DNA of 42,290 bases from Candidatus Binatia bacterium (GCA_019749875.1 JAIEPK010000051.1:1-42290), one strand, 5' to 3'. Shown: positions 8,855 to 17,495, counted from the first letter of the stretch. The notes: generated from the sequence alone by a model not told the origin. A program made the numbers and translations.

Positions 8855-10240
8855 ATGAGCCGCCGGAGAAGCAGCGATCTCGGCCTTCTCGGCGAAGCGT
8901 TCCGCGCCCAGAGCCGCCAGCGCGTCGCGGAGCGCATCTCGCTCGCGCTCGCTCTCCTGATCGGCTGCGCCGGCATCGGTGCCGCGCTCGAATGGATCAA
9001 CTTCCCGGCGCGGCGCCCGGTCCTGCTCGTCACCGACCTCTTGTTCCTCGCCGTGGCCCTGCTGTGGATCGTGGTCGCGCGGCGGCGCGTCGATCTGGTC
9101 GTCGTGGTCACCGTCGTGGGCGTCAATCTCATCGGCATCGGCTCGAACGTCTATCACTGGGCGTCGTTCGCGAACGCCGAGCGGTCCTTGCTGATCGTGA
9201 CGGCGCTGTGCTCGATCGCCGCCGTGATCGTCCCGTGGGGCTGGCGGGCGCAGGCGCTCGCCTGCCTCGGTCCGATCGGCAGCTACGTGCTCACCTTGTA
9301 TGTTCCCGGCAGCATTCTCGGCTGGCACGGCGCGCTCTGGCCCGCCGGCCCGCCGGTCGTGCTCGCGGTCTACGCGGTGATCGTCGGCGGCATGTCGGTG
9401 CTCGGCGCCGAGCTGATCGACCGCTACCAGCGGTCGGACTTCGTTCTCACCCGGGCGCTGCGCGAGCGCGAGCTGCGCCTCGCCCAGGCGAAGGAGGTCG
9501 CCGAGGCCGCGAGCCGCGCCAAGACCGATTTCCTCGCCAGCATGAGCCACGAGATCCGCACGCCGATCAACGTGATCTTCGGCATGACGGACATGGCGCT
9601 CGACACCGACCTGAGCCTCGAGCAGCGCAGCTACCTGCAGCGCACCCGCGTCGCCGCGAATACGCTGCTCATGCTGGTCAACGACATCCTCGACTTCGCG
9701 CGCATCGAGGCGAAGAAGCTGCGGCTCGCGCCGCGGCCGTTCGGCCTGCGCGACTGGCTGCAGCGGACGGCCGAGCCGCACGCGGTGCACGCGCGCGAGC
9801 GCGGCCTCGAGCTGTCGTGCCACGTCGACGACGACGTTCCCGACGTCGTCGTCGGCGACACGGACCGTCTCGCGCAGATCCTCACGGCTCTGCTCGTCAA
9901 TGCCGTGCAGTTCACGACCAACGGCGGCATCGAGCTGCGCGTCCGGCGCGCGAGCGGCGGCGACGAGGCACGACGCACGCTGCAGTTCTCGGTCATCGAC
10001 AGCGGCGTCGGCATCCCGTCCGACCAGCAGCGGGCGATCTTCGATGCCTTCGTGCAGGGCGAAGCCGCACGCGCGCTGCGCACCAGCGGCACCGGGCTCG
10101 GGCTCGCCATCTGCACCCGGCTCGTGCGCATGATGGACGGTCGCATCTGGGTGGAGAGCGAGCCGGGGCGCGGCAGCCGCTTCCACTTCACCGCGCCGCT
10201 CCTCGCGCATCACGTCGAGCAGACCAGCGTCGCCGCCTGA
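8855..10240 (+). CDS. Membrane sensor histidine kinase
   Basis: A 461-residue kinase. Residues about 28-185 form five or six hydrophobic segments (for example [19 protein letters not shown] and [15 protein letters not shown]) that act as the sensor. A coiled linker [20 protein letters not shown] leads into the HisKA dimerisation helix with SHEIRTP (phospho-acceptor His232). The HATPase domain shows the N box (LLVNAVQFT), G1 box (DSGVGIP) and G2 box (GTGLGLAI). There is no PAS, HAMP or receiver domain. The N box has NAVQFT where NAxKFT is common. The start at 8855 is preferred over 8681: the upstream part of the frame crosses the divergent hydrolase start and the promoter and looks non-coding. 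The likely partner is the receiver protein at 7468. The signal is unknown. Confidence 0.9.
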   Translation: MSRRRSSDLGLLGEAFRAQSRQRVAERISLALALLIGCAGIGAALEWINFPARRPVLLVTDLLFLAVALLWIVVARRRVDLVVVVTVVGVNLIGIGSNVYHWASFANAERSLLIVTALCSIAAVIVPWGWRAQALACLGPIGSYVLTLYVPGSILGWHGALWPAGPPVVLAVYAVIVGGMSVLGAELIDRYQRSDFVLTRALRERELRLAQAKEVAEAASRAKTDFLASMSHEIRTPINVIFGMTDMALDTDLSLEQRSYLQRTRVAANTLLMLVNDILDFARIEAKKLRLAPRPFGLRDWLQRTAEPHAVHARERGLELSCHVDDDVPDVVVGDTDRLAQILTALLVNAVQFTTNGGIELRVRRASGGDEARRTLQFSVIDSGVGIPSDQQRAIFDAFVQGEAARALRTSGTGLGLAICTRLVRMMDGRIWVESEPGRGSRFHFTAPLLAHHVEQTSVAA

Positions 10241-10303
10241 CGGGCTTCTCCGGCTCGCCGGGAGCGAGCGACGATCCAGCTCGGCCGGCGAGCGGACCCT
10301 CCG

Positions 10304-11266
10304 TCAACGCCAGTCGCCGAGCACCAGCGCGTCGCGCGTGAGGTAGCCGACGTCGTCCGGACGATGCAGCGCGACGCCCTGCATCTGCGTGCCAAAGCCG
10401 CGTGCGAGAAGATGCCGGTACGCAGCACGCGTGCCGAGATCGACGCCGACCAGCAGCACGCCCGCGCCGCGCGACGCCGCCAGCGCATCGCACGCGTCGA
10501 GCAGGCAATCGAAGGTCTCCGGCGACGCGGCGTCGGGACGGACCGCAGCGAACTTCACCAGGCAGGCACCGCCGCCCGCCTCCGAGCCCGTGCCGACGTG
10601 GCACACGGCGAACGCCACGACGTCGTCGCCGTCGCGCACCAGAGCCGTGTCGCCGAGACCGAGCCGCGCGACGGCGTCGATCTCCTCGGTCGCGTCGAGA
10701 CCCGCGTAGACCGCGTCGGTCACGCGGCGGCAGGCCGCGATCGCCGCGGCGCACTCGCCGCCGTCGAGCGCGCCGATGGTCGCGGGAGCACCAGCTCCCG
10801 CACTCGCGACCGCGCCCTGCCCGCGCGACACCGGGCGCGCCATCAGCGCCATCAGTGCGTGCGGCCAGAAGCCGAACTTGCCGTACAGCGCGACGTGCTT
10901 CGCGCTGTCGGCGAAGGTGAACAGACCGCTGTGGCGCAGGTCCCAGCGCTCGTAGAGATCGACCGTCGCCTGCACGAGCTGCTTCGCGACGCCGCCTTCC
11001 CAGAGGTCCGGACGGATGGTCAGCGGCCCGAAGAATCCGAACGAGCCGCGCCGCACCGACAGGATCGAGCCCACGACCTCGCCGTCGCGCTCGGCGACGA
11101 ACGCCGCCTCGGGCCACGCCGCGTGACGGCCGCGCACGTAGTCGGCGTCGCCCGCGAAGCTCATCGGGTCGGGCAGGCGGAGGAACGTTCCGAACGCCAG
11201 GCGGAAGATGCGGTCGGCTTCGGCGAGGTCGCCCTCGCGCATGTTGCGGATCACGGTGGTGCTCAT
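10304..11266 (-). CDS. GNAT-family N-acetyltransferase with C-terminal extension
   Basis: A 320-residue protein. Residues about 5-150 form a GNAT acetyl-CoA-binding domain: TVIRNMREGDLAEADRIFRL is strand 1 and helix 1, FVAERDGEVVGSILSV is the central strand pair, and the pyrophosphate-loop region is LWEGGVAKQLV. That loop is less glycine-rich than the usual R/Q-x-x-G-x-G/A. The alpha4 region contains YGKFGFWPH, the common Y-x-x-x-G-F motif. Residues 165-320 form a second mixed alpha/beta domain with strands such as GVLLVGVDLGTRAAYRHLLARGFGTQ. These resemble a degenerate second GNAT half, so a tandem GNAT is likely. The ATG at 11266 follows GGAG and replaces a longer frame that begins inside non-coding DNA. 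Substrate unknown. Confidence 0.85.
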   Translation of the reverse strand: MSTTVIRNMREGDLAEADRIFRLAFGTFLRLPDPMSFAGDADYVRGRHAAWPEAAFVAERDGEVVGSILSVRRGSFGFFGPLTIRPDLWEGGVAKQLVQATVDLYERWDLRHSGLFTFADSAKHVALYGKFGFWPHALMALMARPVSRGQGAVASAGAGAPATIGALDGGECAAAIAACRRVTDAVYAGLDATEEIDAVARLGLGDTALVRDGDDVVAFAVCHVGTGSEAGGGACLVKFAAVRPDAASPETFDCLLDACDALAASRGAGVLLVGVDLGTRAAYRHLLARGFGTQMQGVALHRPDDVGYLTRDALVLGDWR

Positions 11267-11342
11267 GTCCGCTCCGCTACCATCGGCGCGGCGTCGTGTC
11301 GCGCTGGTCGCGGCCGCGGACCGCACCACGCCGCCGCGCACG

Positions 11343-12488
11343 TCAACCGCCGAGCAGGCGCGAGAACGCGATCACCGGACGCCACTCCCAGCCGCCGCGC
11401 GTGACGATCGCAACGACCGGGGCCTTCAGCTCGCGCAGGTCGAAGGTGTACGACGCCTTCGGCGTGATCGCGAAGCGTCCGCTTTCGATGCCGATGCCGA
11501 GCTCGGTCTCGTGCTCGTACTGGAAGAGCGTGATGCCGCGGCTCGCGCGCCAGTCGAGCGACGCAGCGTTCGCCGCACCATCCGCGGACCAGTCGAGCGT
11601 CGCGTGGCGGTCCTGCGCGCGCGCCACGTGGTGCTTTCCGTCGAGGCGCACCACGATGCGGTGCACGCGGCGGCGTCCCGTGAGCTGCAGCGCGGGTGTC
11701 AAGCGCGTGTCCTCGTAGCGCCAGTCGACGATCAGCTCGTCGTCGCGCGTTCCCGGCTGCACCGTGAACGGCAGCGCGCCACCGCCCAGCGCGAGCAGGT
11801 TGCGGCGCAGCGTCGCCGCGTCGAGCACGGGCGCGCCCGGCGCGGGCGGGCTCGCACCCGCCCAGCTCGCCATGCGGCCGAACCACGGCACCGCGAGCAG
11901 CGCCCACAGCAAGACGGGACCGAGCGTGCGCAGCAGGAAGGCGTTCATCGCGTCGCCGACCGGCGCTGACAGCGCCCACGCGAGCTGCGGGACGTCGCTG
12001 CGCGCGCGCAGTGCCGTGACACGCGCCTCGACCGCGGCGTCGCTCGGCCCCGCGACGATCGCGACCGTGCCTTCGGCGACCACCAGCCTGCCCTGCTCGC
12101 CGGCCGCGGTCGTGAAGGTGTCGCTCGCGAAGCGACCGCCGAGGAGATCCGTGCCGCCCGACAGGTGCGCACCGGACTCCGTCAAGTATTTCGTCCGCGC
12201 CGCCGCCGCGCCGGACGCGTCGCCCGCGTCGACCAGGACGAGGCGCGTGCCGTCGGCCCAGAGGGCCATCGTGGCAGAGCGCGCGCCGGGGAGGGCGGCG
12301 GTCGCATCGCTCGCCGGCAGCATGGTGTCGCCCGACAGCGCGACGCGCGTCGCGGCGGCGTCGGGAACGTCGTGCGGCGCGCTCGCCTCGAGCGTCGCGA
12401 CCTCGCGCCAGACGCTGCCCGCGACGAAGAGCGCCGGCACACCGATCACGACACCGAGAAACCAGACGAAGAAGAGCGCGGCGCGCAT
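11343..12488 (-). CDS. Membrane protein of unknown function
   Basis: A 381-residue protein I do not recognise. An N-terminal hydrophobic segment (ALFFVWFLGVVIGVPALFVAG) acts as anchor or signal. A second segment near residues 185-205 (FLLRTLGPVLLWALLAVPWF) suggests two membrane passes with an extracytoplasmic loop of about 150 residues between them. The C-terminal 170 residues contain repeated beta-type segments (DDELIVDWRYEDTRLTPAL, RRVHRIVVRLDGKHHVARAQ). These have the feel of a lipid-bound or barrel-like domain, but no catalytic motif stands out. It ends 76 bp upstream of the GNAT start on the same strand. The ATG at 12488 begins directly with the membrane segment, supporting the start. 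Confidence 0.75.
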   Translation of the reverse strand: MRAALFFVWFLGVVIGVPALFVAGSVWREVATLEASAPHDVPDAAATRVALSGDTMLPASDATAALPGARSATMALWADGTRLVLVDAGDASGAAAARTKYLTESGAHLSGGTDLLGGRFASDTFTTAAGEQGRLVVAEGTVAIVAGPSDAAVEARVTALRARSDVPQLAWALSAPVGDAMNAFLLRTLGPVLLWALLAVPWFGRMASWAGASPPAPGAPVLDAATLRRNLLALGGGALPFTVQPGTRDDELIVDWRYEDTRLTPALQLTGRRRVHRIVVRLDGKHHVARAQDRHATLDWSADGAANAASLDWRASRGITLFQYEHETELGIGIESGRFAITPKASYTFDLRELKAPVVAIVTRGGWEWRPVIAFSRLLGG

Positions 12489-12561
12489 TCAGCCCACCGC
12501 TCCGGCCCGTGGCCGCGAGCGGTGCCTCCCGCGCGACGCGCTCCCCTTCACGAACGGACGC

Positions 12562-13374
12562 TCAGCGGCCCTTGTAGACCGGCTTGCGCTTCTCCTTGAA
12601 CGCGCGCGGCCCCTCGCGCGCGTCCTCGGTGCTCGACACGGGAATGCCGAGCTCCATCTCCTTCGCCAGCGCGTCCTTGATCGAGAGCCCGCTGCCGGCG
12701 AGCACCGATTGCTTGACGGCCTGCACCGCGACGGGACCGTTCTCGGCGAGGATCTGCGCGTAGCGCATCGCCTCGCCCATGACCTGCCCGCGCGGCACGA
12801 CCTTGTTGACCAGCCCGACGCGCAGCGCCTCCTGCGCGCTGATGGGCTCGCCCGTGAGCAGGATCTCCATCGCGACCGCCCACGGGATCTGGCGGACGAG
12901 GCGCGCGGTCGAGCCGCCCATCGGGAACAGGCTGCGCTTGACCTCGGAGATCGCGAGGCGCGCGTCGTCGGCGACGACGCGGATGTCGGTCACCTGCAGG
13001 ATCTCCGTCCCGCCGGCGTAGCTGTGGCCGTTCACCGCCGCGATGATCGGCTTGTAGACGTCGTAGCTGCGCAAGAGGCCGCGGAAGATGATGTCGAAGT
13101 CGTCCTTGACGCGCTGGTCCCACTCGTCCTTCGGCGGCTTCACCCCCATCATCATGGGGATGAAGCCGTCGAGGTCGCCGCCGGCGCAGAAGGCCTCGTC
13201 GCCGGTGCCGGTGAGGATCGCGCACCGGACTTCAGGATCCGAGTGGACGTCCTTCCAGGCGTCGGCGAGGCGGCAGAACATCTCCGCGTTCATCGCGTTC
13301 CGGACCTCGGGGCGATTCATGCGGAGGACGGCGACGCCGTCCTTCTTCTCGTAGACGAGAGCCGGCTCGGACAT
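12562..13374 (-). CDS. Enoyl-CoA hydratase/isomerase (crotonase family)
   Basis: A 270-residue crotonase-fold enzyme, expected to hydrate trans-2-enoyl-CoA in beta-oxidation. The two oxyanion-hole loops are visible (FCAGGDLDGF, residues about 62-71, and GHSYAGGTEIL, residues 116-126). Both glutamates equivalent to the rat hydratase pair are kept: Glu124 in GGTEIL and Glu144 in ISEVKRSLFP. True hydratase activity is therefore plausible, rather than a one-acid isomerase or dehalogenase. An insertion with several methionines (IPMMMGVKPPKDEW) follows the first oxyanion loop and may line the acyl pocket. It is the last gene of the operon, starting 4 bp after the stop of the thiolase gene upstream. 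Confidence 0.93.
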   Translation of the reverse strand: MSEPALVYEKKDGVAVLRMNRPEVRNAMNAEMFCRLADAWKDVHSDPEVRCAILTGTGDEAFCAGGDLDGFIPMMMGVKPPKDEWDQRVKDDFDIIFRGLLRSYDVYKPIIAAVNGHSYAGGTEILQVTDIRVVADDARLAISEVKRSLFPMGGSTARLVRQIPWAVAMEILLTGEPISAQEALRVGLVNKVVPRGQVMGEAMRYAQILAENGPVAVQAVKQSVLAGSGLSIKDALAKEMELGIPVSSTEDAREGPRAFKEKRKPVYKGR

Positions 13375-13378
13375 GCGG

Positions 13379-14530
13379 TCAGAGCTCCGTGCTCAGGATC
13401 GCGATCGAGAAGTACTGCGCGCCGCCGCCGTACGCGTGGCCGAGCGCCGTCTTCACGCCGGGCACCTGGTGCTCGCCCGCACGGCCCATCACCTGCAGGG
13501 CCGCCTCGCCGAAGCGCAGCATGCCCGACGCGCCGATCGGGTTGGTGTTGAGCACGCCGCCCGACGGATTGACCGGCAGGTGGCGGCCGAACTTCTGGTC
13601 ACCGCGGTCGACGACCTTCCAGCCCTCGTTCAGCGGCGCGAACCCGAGGTTCTCGAGCCACATCGGCTCGTACCACGAGAACGGCACGTAGAACTCGGCG
13701 ACCTGGATCTCGTTCCACGGATCCTTGATGCCGGCCTTGGCGTAGACGTGCTTCGCACACGTGCGACCGGCGAGCGGGCTCACCTGGTCGCGGCCCGGGA
13801 CGTACATCGGCTCCGTGAACGTGGCGCCGGCCTTGAGCCACGCGGGCTTGCGCGGGCCCTTCTTGGCGAGCTCCTCGTTCGCCATGACGATCGCGATCGC
13901 GCCGTCCGACGACGGGCACGTCTCCAGGAACCGGATCGGATCCCACAGCATCGGCGACGCGAGCACGTCCTCGACCGTGATCGGCTCGCGCAGGTGCGCG
14001 TGCTCGTTGCGACCGGCGTTCTCGCGCGCGTTCGCCGCGACCACCGCACCGATGTGCGACGGCGCCCCCGAGCGCATGATGTACGCGCGGCAGTACGGCG
14101 CGAAGAAGCCGCCCGCGCCCGCGACCATCGGCGGCGTGAACGCGTAGTTCGGCGACAGCGCCCACATCGCGTTGCCCTCGCTCTGCTTCTCGAAGGCGAC
14201 GGTGAGGACGCGTCCGTACAGGCCCGACGCGACGTGCGTCGCGGCGGTCAGCGCCGTCGTGCAGCCGACCGAGCCCGCCGTGTGCACGCGGATGATCGGC
14301 TTCATGTGCGCACCCAGCGCACCGGCCAGATACTGCTCGGGCTGCATGATGCCCTCGAGCGGATCCGGCGCCTTGCCCAGCACGATCGCGTCGATGTCCT
14401 CGTGCGACAGGCCCGCATCGAGCAGCGCCTTGTCGATCGCGATGCGCACCATCTCGGCGCAGTTGACGTCGGGCTGCTTCGACGCGTGATGCGTCTGCCC
14501 GACTCCGACGACTGCAACGGCCCGGCTCAT
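13379..14530 (-). CDS. Thiolase-fold acetyl-CoA acetyltransferase / lipid-transfer (SCPx) type
   Basis: A 383-residue thiolase-superfamily enzyme of the group that partners with DUF35 proteins. The nucleophilic cysteine is Cys90 (VHTAGSVGCTTAL). In the C-terminal half the block NPSGG is followed by NTNPIGASGM. The position that is His in classical GHPxGA thiolases is Asn330 here, a replacement I recall as common in SCPx-like acyltransferases. The last motif is GHAYGGGAQ, lacking the second cysteine of degradative thiolases. Known relatives (for example Ltp2 with its DUF35 partner) act as retro-aldolases or thiolases on sterol side-chain acyl-CoAs. The ATG at 14530 overlaps the stop of the upstream gene (ATGA), so the two are translationally coupled. 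Confidence 0.9.
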   Translation of the reverse strand: MSRAVAVVGVGQTHHASKQPDVNCAEMVRIAIDKALLDAGLSHEDIDAIVLGKAPDPLEGIMQPEQYLAGALGAHMKPIIRVHTAGSVGCTTALTAATHVASGLYGRVLTVAFEKQSEGNAMWALSPNYAFTPPMVAGAGGFFAPYCRAYIMRSGAPSHIGAVVAANARENAGRNEHAHLREPITVEDVLASPMLWDPIRFLETCPSSDGAIAIVMANEELAKKGPRKPAWLKAGATFTEPMYVPGRDQVSPLAGRTCAKHVYAKAGIKDPWNEIQVAEFYVPFSWYEPMWLENLGFAPLNEGWKVVDRGDQKFGRHLPVNPSGGVLNTNPIGASGMLRFGEAALQVMGRAGEHQVPGVKTALGHAYGGGAQYFSIAILSTEL

Positions 14531-15660
14531 GCCCACCTCCGCTCGGTGCCGAGCACCCAGACGATGTTCTGCTGAAGACAGTGTCCCGCCGACGCGTGCA
14601 CGACCGCACGCTTCGCTCCGGAGACCGCACGCTCGCCAGCGCGGCCCGACAGCTGCCGGAAGCCCTCCGCGAGGCGCAGCAGCCCGGTGTTCATCAGCGG
14701 GTTCGCGCACAGCGGGCTGCCCGAGGGATTGACCACAGGACCATCCGCCTTGCCGCCGAGACCCGAGGACAGACCGAGCGCGTCGCGCAGGATCAGCTCC
14801 TCGACCGGTGTGGTCGAGCCGAGCTCGACGACCTGCGCGTCGTTCACGCCCTTGACGCCCGCCATCGCGAACGCGTTCTTCGCGGCGAGCTTGGTGCTGG
14901 CACTCGACGTCAGGTCGCGCGCGCCGATGGTCTGGAGCTCGATGCGATGGTCGACACCGTGGATCCAGACGGGCTTGTCGCACATCTTCTCGGCCTTGCC
15001 CTCGGCGGCGAGGACCAGACACGTCGCGGTCTCGCCGATCGGCGGCAGGTAGCCTTCGCGCAGCGGGCTGGTGACGAACGGCGTCTTTTGCAGCTCCGCC
15101 GCGCTGACGGCTTGACGGAGTTGCGTGTCGGGGTTCTTCGCACCGGCGGCGCGGTTGCGCGCCGCGACCTCGGCGAGTCCCGCGTCGTCGACGCCGGCCT
15201 TCGCCATGTACGCGCTCGCCTGCAGCGCCGACGTCGACACGTGATCGAGGCCGAGCGACGCGTGGTAGAACGGGTCGAGCTGCAGGTTGAGCACGTGCAT
15301 CGGGCTGCCTTCGGAGACCTTCCCGAAGCCCGCGATGATCGCGGTGTCGCACTCCTCGGCCTGCATCTTGACCCACACCAGGTGCGCCGCCCAGATGGCG
15401 TCCATCTCGACGTGCGAGTCCTGCACCGGCGGCCAGGCGCCCATCACTTCCATCACCTGGCTGAAGCTGAACGCGCGGCCGTCGATGTAGTCCGACGATC
15501 CGGCGCACTGGTAGTCGATGTCCTTGCGCTCGACGTTCGCGTTCTTGAGCGCTTGCTTGACGACCGGATAGAGCATCTCGGGCGCCGTGCGGTGCGGATC
15601 GTCCGCGACGATCGGCGCCTGCGCGAAGCCCACGATGGCGACGTTTCTGAGCTTGCTCAC
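14527..15660 (-). CDS. Thiolase-fold protein lacking the nucleophilic cysteine
   Basis: A 377-residue thiolase-superfamily protein. It aligns without gaps to the neighbouring thiolase around the active-site helix, where that protein has VGCTTAL and this one has AIWAAHL. No cysteine is at or next to the catalytic position. The C-terminal half keeps NPSGSPLCANP and ends with HASAGHCLQQN, so a cysteine is present near the second-cysteine position. It may be a structural or regulatory subunit pairing with the Cys90 thiolase, or use a different chemistry. The GTG at 15660 is chosen because GAGGT (complement of 15668-15672) sits 7 nt upstream. Another GTG at 15666 is too close to it. The Shine-Dalgarno overlaps the stop codon of the DUF35 gene upstream. 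Confidence 0.85.
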   Translation of the reverse strand: MSKLRNVAIVGFAQAPIVADDPHRTAPEMLYPVVKQALKNANVERKDIDYQCAGSSDYIDGRAFSFSQVMEVMGAWPPVQDSHVEMDAIWAAHLVWVKMQAEECDTAIIAGFGKVSEGSPMHVLNLQLDPFYHASLGLDHVSTSALQASAYMAKAGVDDAGLAEVAARNRAAGAKNPDTQLRQAVSAAELQKTPFVTSPLREGYLPPIGETATCLVLAAEGKAEKMCDKPVWIHGVDHRIELQTIGARDLTSSASTKLAAKNAFAMAGVKGVNDAQVVELGSTTPVEELILRDALGLSSGLGGKADGPVVNPSGSPLCANPLMNTGLLRLAEGFRQLSGRAGERAVSGAKRAVVHASAGHCLQQNIVWVLGTERRWA

Positions 15661-15670
15661 GTTCACGACC

Positions 15671-16168
15671 TCAAAGGCGGTGGATGAAGCTCTCGAGCGG
15701 CGCCTTCGGCTCGCCCGTGGGCTTGAAGTACTTGATGTCGGTGTGGTCGCCCTGACGCTCGCCGTCGGGCTTCCAGACCGCCTGCACGCGCGTGCCCATC
15801 TCGACGTCCTCGGCCTTGCACTCCTGGACGAGGCCGTAGATCGAGACGTCGGCACCGTCGAGCGCGACCGACGCGACCACGTACGGCAGCTCGATGTCGC
15901 GGCCGTAGACCGGGACGTTGACCACGCAGAAGGTCGTGACGATGCCCTTGTCCGGCAGCTCGACGATCTCCTCGCACGGCGCGTGCGCGTCGGGCGAGCT
16001 CATCAGCGGCGGCACGAAGACCTTGCCCGTGGCGCTGCACTTCGAGCCGAGGATCTTCTTGTCCTTCAGCGCGCGCAGGTACAGGGCCTTATAGTCGCCC
16101 GCGTAGTAGTGGTACGGCAGGACGAGATCGGTCTGGATGAACTTGACGCGTTCCTTCGGCGGTTCCAT
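15671..16168 (-). CDS. DUF35 OB-fold acyl-CoA-binding protein (degenerate zinc ribbon)
   Basis: A 165-residue protein of the Zn-ribbon/OB-fold DUF35 family, whose members bridge or accompany thiolase-fold enzymes and bind CoA esters. The N-terminal helices (YYAGDYKALYLRALKDKKIL) lead into the ribbon region GSKCSATGKVFVPP...APCEEI. Only one cysteine remains in each of the two knuckles where the family usually has CxxC, so a normal four-cysteine zinc site cannot form. The OB-fold follows with ELPDKGIVTTFCVVNVP, VVASVALDGADVSIYGLV and GTRVQAVWKPDGER. The ATG at 16168 has AAGGGGA upstream. It is immediately upstream of the cysteine-less thiolase and 125 bp downstream of a second DUF35 gene. Confidence 0.88.
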   Translation of the reverse strand: MEPPKERVKFIQTDLVLPYHYYAGDYKALYLRALKDKKILGSKCSATGKVFVPPLMSSPDAHAPCEEIVELPDKGIVTTFCVVNVPVYGRDIELPYVVASVALDGADVSIYGLVQECKAEDVEMGTRVQAVWKPDGERQGDHTDIKYFKPTGEPKAPLESFIHRL

Positions 16169-16293
16169 CAATTCCCCTTCGCCCCCGTGCGGTGCTCGCC
16201 GATCCGCTTCGCGGCTCGGCTCCGCTCCCCCGATGGGCCTCGGCCTCGGGCAAAGCCCTCCGGCCTCTCCGTCGTTTCTGAGAGGCGCACTGC
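16169..16293. other. 125-bp operon-internal spacer
   Basis: The only sizeable gap inside the thiolase operon. It is composed of short GC-rich blocks such as CTTCGCGGCTCGGCTCCGCTC and CCTCGGCCTCGGGC. These resemble, loosely, the spacer after the glutamine synthetase gene (about 24420-24450). No U-rich terminator is seen, so read-through is assumed. It could be mRNA processing or repeat-derived sequence. Confidence 0.3.
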
Positions 16294-16755
16294 TCAGCCG
16301 ACCAGCTGGAAGCAGGCGATGTCGCGGATCGTTCCCTTGCGCTCGCCGTCCGGTGCCCAGACGGCCTTGACGCGCGCGCCGACCTTCAGCTCGCCGAGCC
16401 GGTCCTTGACGATGTGCGCCAGCGACGTGTCGGCGCCGTCGAGCTTGACCAGCACGTAGGCGAACGACGCGTCGCTCGGGTGCAGGTCGGCGACCGGCTT
16501 CGCGACGATGCCGACCGCGGTGATGGTCCCTTCGTCCTTCACCTCGACCCACTCGCCGCCGCTCTTCGCGTCGACTTCGGAGTACGAGTTGGGCGGCACG
16601 ACCACGCCCTGTCCGGCGATGCGGCGGCCCCAGATCTTCTTCTGCTCCTTGAGGCCGGCGAGAAACCGGCCAGTGACCTCTCCCGTCGAGCGCTTGTACG
16701 GGAACTGCACGGTCATCCGCTGGCTCATCGGCTCGACCGACGTCGGTGCCTTCAT
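16294..16755 (-). CDS. DUF35 OB-fold protein without zinc-ribbon cysteines
   Basis: A 153-residue DUF35-type protein. The helical N-terminus (STGEVTGRFLAGLKEQKKIW) is followed by the position of the ribbon, GRRIAGQGVVVPPNSYSEVD, which keeps the family V-P-P turn but has no cysteine at all. The OB-fold shows DEGTITAVGIVAKPV, FAYVLVKLDGADTSLAHIV and GARVKAVWAPDGERKGTI, matching its neighbour strand for strand. It appears to be a diverged paralogue, and the two may form a heteromeric partner for the two thiolase-fold proteins. Its ATG at 16755 overlaps the last codon and stop of the TetR gene by 4 bp (ATGA), indicating co-translation with the regulator. Confidence 0.85.
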   Translation of the reverse strand: MKAPTSVEPMSQRMTVQFPYKRSTGEVTGRFLAGLKEQKKIWGRRIAGQGVVVPPNSYSEVDAKSGGEWVEVKDEGTITAVGIVAKPVADLHPSDASFAYVLVKLDGADTSLAHIVKDRLGELKVGARVKAVWAPDGERKGTIRDIACFQLVG

Positions 16756-17477
16756 GCGTTGTTCCTTTTCTTGATGCTTGCCGCGCGTTGCGGGCGCGGA
16801 CCGAGCAGGCGGAGGATCGCCTGCTCGAGGAAGCGACGCTGCAGCTCGAGCTGCCGCGCCGCGAACGGATCGGTGGGGGTCCAGGGCGCCACGGCCTGGA
16901 TGGCCTGCGCGTTGATGAAGTACGAGTAGACCATGCCGAACAGGGCGAAGGCGAGGTGCGGCACCTCTTCGGGCTGCCAGCCCGCCGCGCCGGCGGCGTC
17001 GCGCAAGAGCTTCGTCCCCTCGCTCGACAGGAGCCGGATCCACTTGCCGATGCGCGGCTCCGGGCGACCCGCGTCCTCGAGCATCACGCGCTGCAGGAGC
17101 GGCGCGAGGTCGCGATGCTCGGCGAGGTGCGTGACCATCTGCTCGATCTGCGCGCGCACGCTCGCCGGCCGCATCGCCCCGCCCGACTGCCACGCCTCCG
17201 CGGTCATCTCGACGATCGGGCGAAAGCCGCGCTCGAGGACGGCGTCGTAGAGCGCTTCCTTGCTCGGGAAGTGGTTGTACAGGCTCGACGGCGTCAAGTT
17301 GGTCTCGCGCGCCAGGTCGCGGACGGCGACGCCGTCGAGGCCGTGCTTCGCGAACAGACGCTCGGCCGCGTCGAGGATCAGCTCGCGGGTCGGCTGCTCA
17401 CCGAGCACGGGTGCGGCCCCCGAGCGCAGCTCGCGAGAGCGCGCCTTGGGCGTGCGGATGTGGACGCGGGCGGGCAC
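16752..17477 (-). CDS. TetR-family transcriptional regulator of the thiolase operon
   Basis: A 241-residue TetR regulator. The DNA-binding domain spans residues about 29-75, with ELILDAAERLFAKHGLDGV as helix 1 and the helix-turn-helix VAVRDLARETNLTPSSLYNH at about residues 50-69. The N-terminal 28 residues are a basic extension. The C-terminal ligand domain is helical and hydrophobic and could accommodate an acyl-CoA. It is the first gene of the operon with the two DUF35 proteins, two thiolases and crotonase, and overlaps the next gene by 4 bp. A perfect inverted repeat 19 bp upstream of its start codon is the likely operator, so autorepression and control of the operon by an acyl-CoA ligand are the natural inference. 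Confidence 0.92.
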   Translation of the reverse strand: MPARVHIRTPKARSRELRSGAAPVLGEQPTRELILDAAERLFAKHGLDGVAVRDLARETNLTPSSLYNHFPSKEALYDAVLERGFRPIVEMTAEAWQSGGAMRPASVRAQIEQMVTHLAEHRDLAPLLQRVMLEDAGRPEPRIGKWIRLLSSEGTKLLRDAAGAAGWQPEEVPHLAFALFGMVYSYFINAQAIQAVAPWTPTDPFAARQLELQRRFLEQAILRLLGPRPQRAASIKKRNNA

Positions 17478-17495
17478 GGAATCCGGGCTCTTATC

